From the NCBI GenBank assembly GCA_045535635.1, contig JAZSLZ010000051.1:1-6141 (forward strand): 6,141 nucleotides of DNA, written 5' to 3'. Source of the DNA: RGIG8700 sp045535635 (GTDB lineage Bacteria > Bacillota > Clostridia > RGIG6154). Position 1 is the stretch's first letter, and every line of letters begins with the position of its first letter. A model generated the notes under the pieces. That model searched no databases. It had not been told where the DNA came from and was given only the letters and a program-made list of their open reading frames with translations. The translations under genes were made by a program, and so were the position numbers. Positions 6,015 through 6,141 of this stretch are shown piece after piece.

Positions 6015-6101
6015 GGAGAGATGTCCGAGTGGTTTAAGGAGCTAGTCTTGAAAACTAGTGACACGAAAGTGCCCAGAGTTCGAATCTCCGGCTCTCCGCC
6101 A
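6015..6101 (+). tRNA. tRNA-Ser (anticodon UGA, reads UCA), CCA encoded
   Basis: The gene is 87 nt with the long variable arm of class II tRNAs. The acceptor strands are 6015-6021 and 6091-6097, the D-stem TCC/GGA is at 6024-6026 and 6038-6040, and the anticodon stem CTAGT/ACTAG is at 6042-6046 and 6054-6058. The loop CTTGAAA has TGA at 6049-6051. The variable arm is CAC-GAAA-GTG (6062-6071). The T-loop TTCGAAT is at 6079-6085, the discriminator is G6098 and CCA is at 6099-6101. The anticodon and the long variable arm make serine certain. Two positions do not pair: A6021 with G6091 (acceptor pair 7-66) and A6075 with C6089 (T-stem pair 50-64). Both odd bases are in the 3' strand. The rest is intact and the promoter is excellent, so I treat the gene as functional. 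Confidence 0.95.
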
Positions 6102-6103
6102 CA

Positions 6104-6141
6104 TATCGGTACAACTAAATGTTGTACCGATAATATTTATT
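6104..6141 (+). terminator. Hairpin after tRNA-Ser, probable terminator
   Basis: A perfect 12-bp inverted repeat, TATCGGTACAAC (6104-6115) and GTTGTACCGATA (6121-6132), encloses the loop TAAAT. It begins 3 nt after the encoded CCA. The following bases (ATATTTATT) are AT-rich but not a clean T run, and the window ends there. The position directly after the tRNA and the perfect stem favour an intrinsic terminator. Confidence 0.7.

Noticed and set aside
1..6141. CRISPR arrays, insertion sequences, toxin-antitoxin pairs, phage genes or an undescribed defence system
   Set aside because: No spaced direct repeats, transposase, integrase or paired small genes were found on either strand. The window is filled with ordinary housekeeping and accessory metabolic genes.

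Overview
This is a low-GC (about one third by eye) bacterial chromosomal segment. Strong GGAGG/AGGAG ribosome sites, a SpoVB-like flippase and a roughly 500-residue threonine synthase suggest a Firmicute, most likely of class Clostridia. That assignment is an inference from style and protein families. It does not rest on a marker gene.

All five protein genes lie on the minus strand and read from right to left. In transcription order they are a multi-pass MOP-superfamily (SpoVB/YkvU-like) flippase (5901-4438), a GNAT acetyltransferase (4396-3671), threonine synthase thrC (3586-2084), a small calcineurin-like metallophosphoesterase (2072-1392) and trigger factor tig (1363 to beyond the left edge). 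Together they fill 1 to 5901 almost without gaps. The largest space between them, 84 nt between the acetyltransferase and thrC, holds a candidate intrinsic terminator overlapping the acetyltransferase stop codon and a sigma-A-type promoter for thrC. This suggests two transcription units: flippase plus acetyltransferase, and thrC plus phosphoesterase plus tig (gaps of 11 and 28 nt).

The right end holds a divergent tRNA-Ser(UGA) gene on the plus strand (6015-6101). It is driven by a perfect-consensus TTGACA-17-TATAAT promoter and followed by a 12-bp perfect hairpin. The AT-rich stretch between tRNA and flippase also carries a candidate promoter for the flippase, whose -35 box overlaps the tRNA -35 box on the opposite strand.

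The genes do not form an evident single pathway. They cover amino-acid synthesis (ThrC), protein folding (Tig), envelope lipid-linked transport (flippase) and two enzymes of unknown substrate. I see no mobile element, CRISPR array, toxin-antitoxin pair or clear undescribed system. The points most worth a second look are a Lys/Ala/Pro-rich C-terminal tail on trigger factor, two mispaired positions in the 3' half of the tRNA-Ser, the overlapping divergent promoters, and the unassigned C-terminal half of the acetyltransferase.
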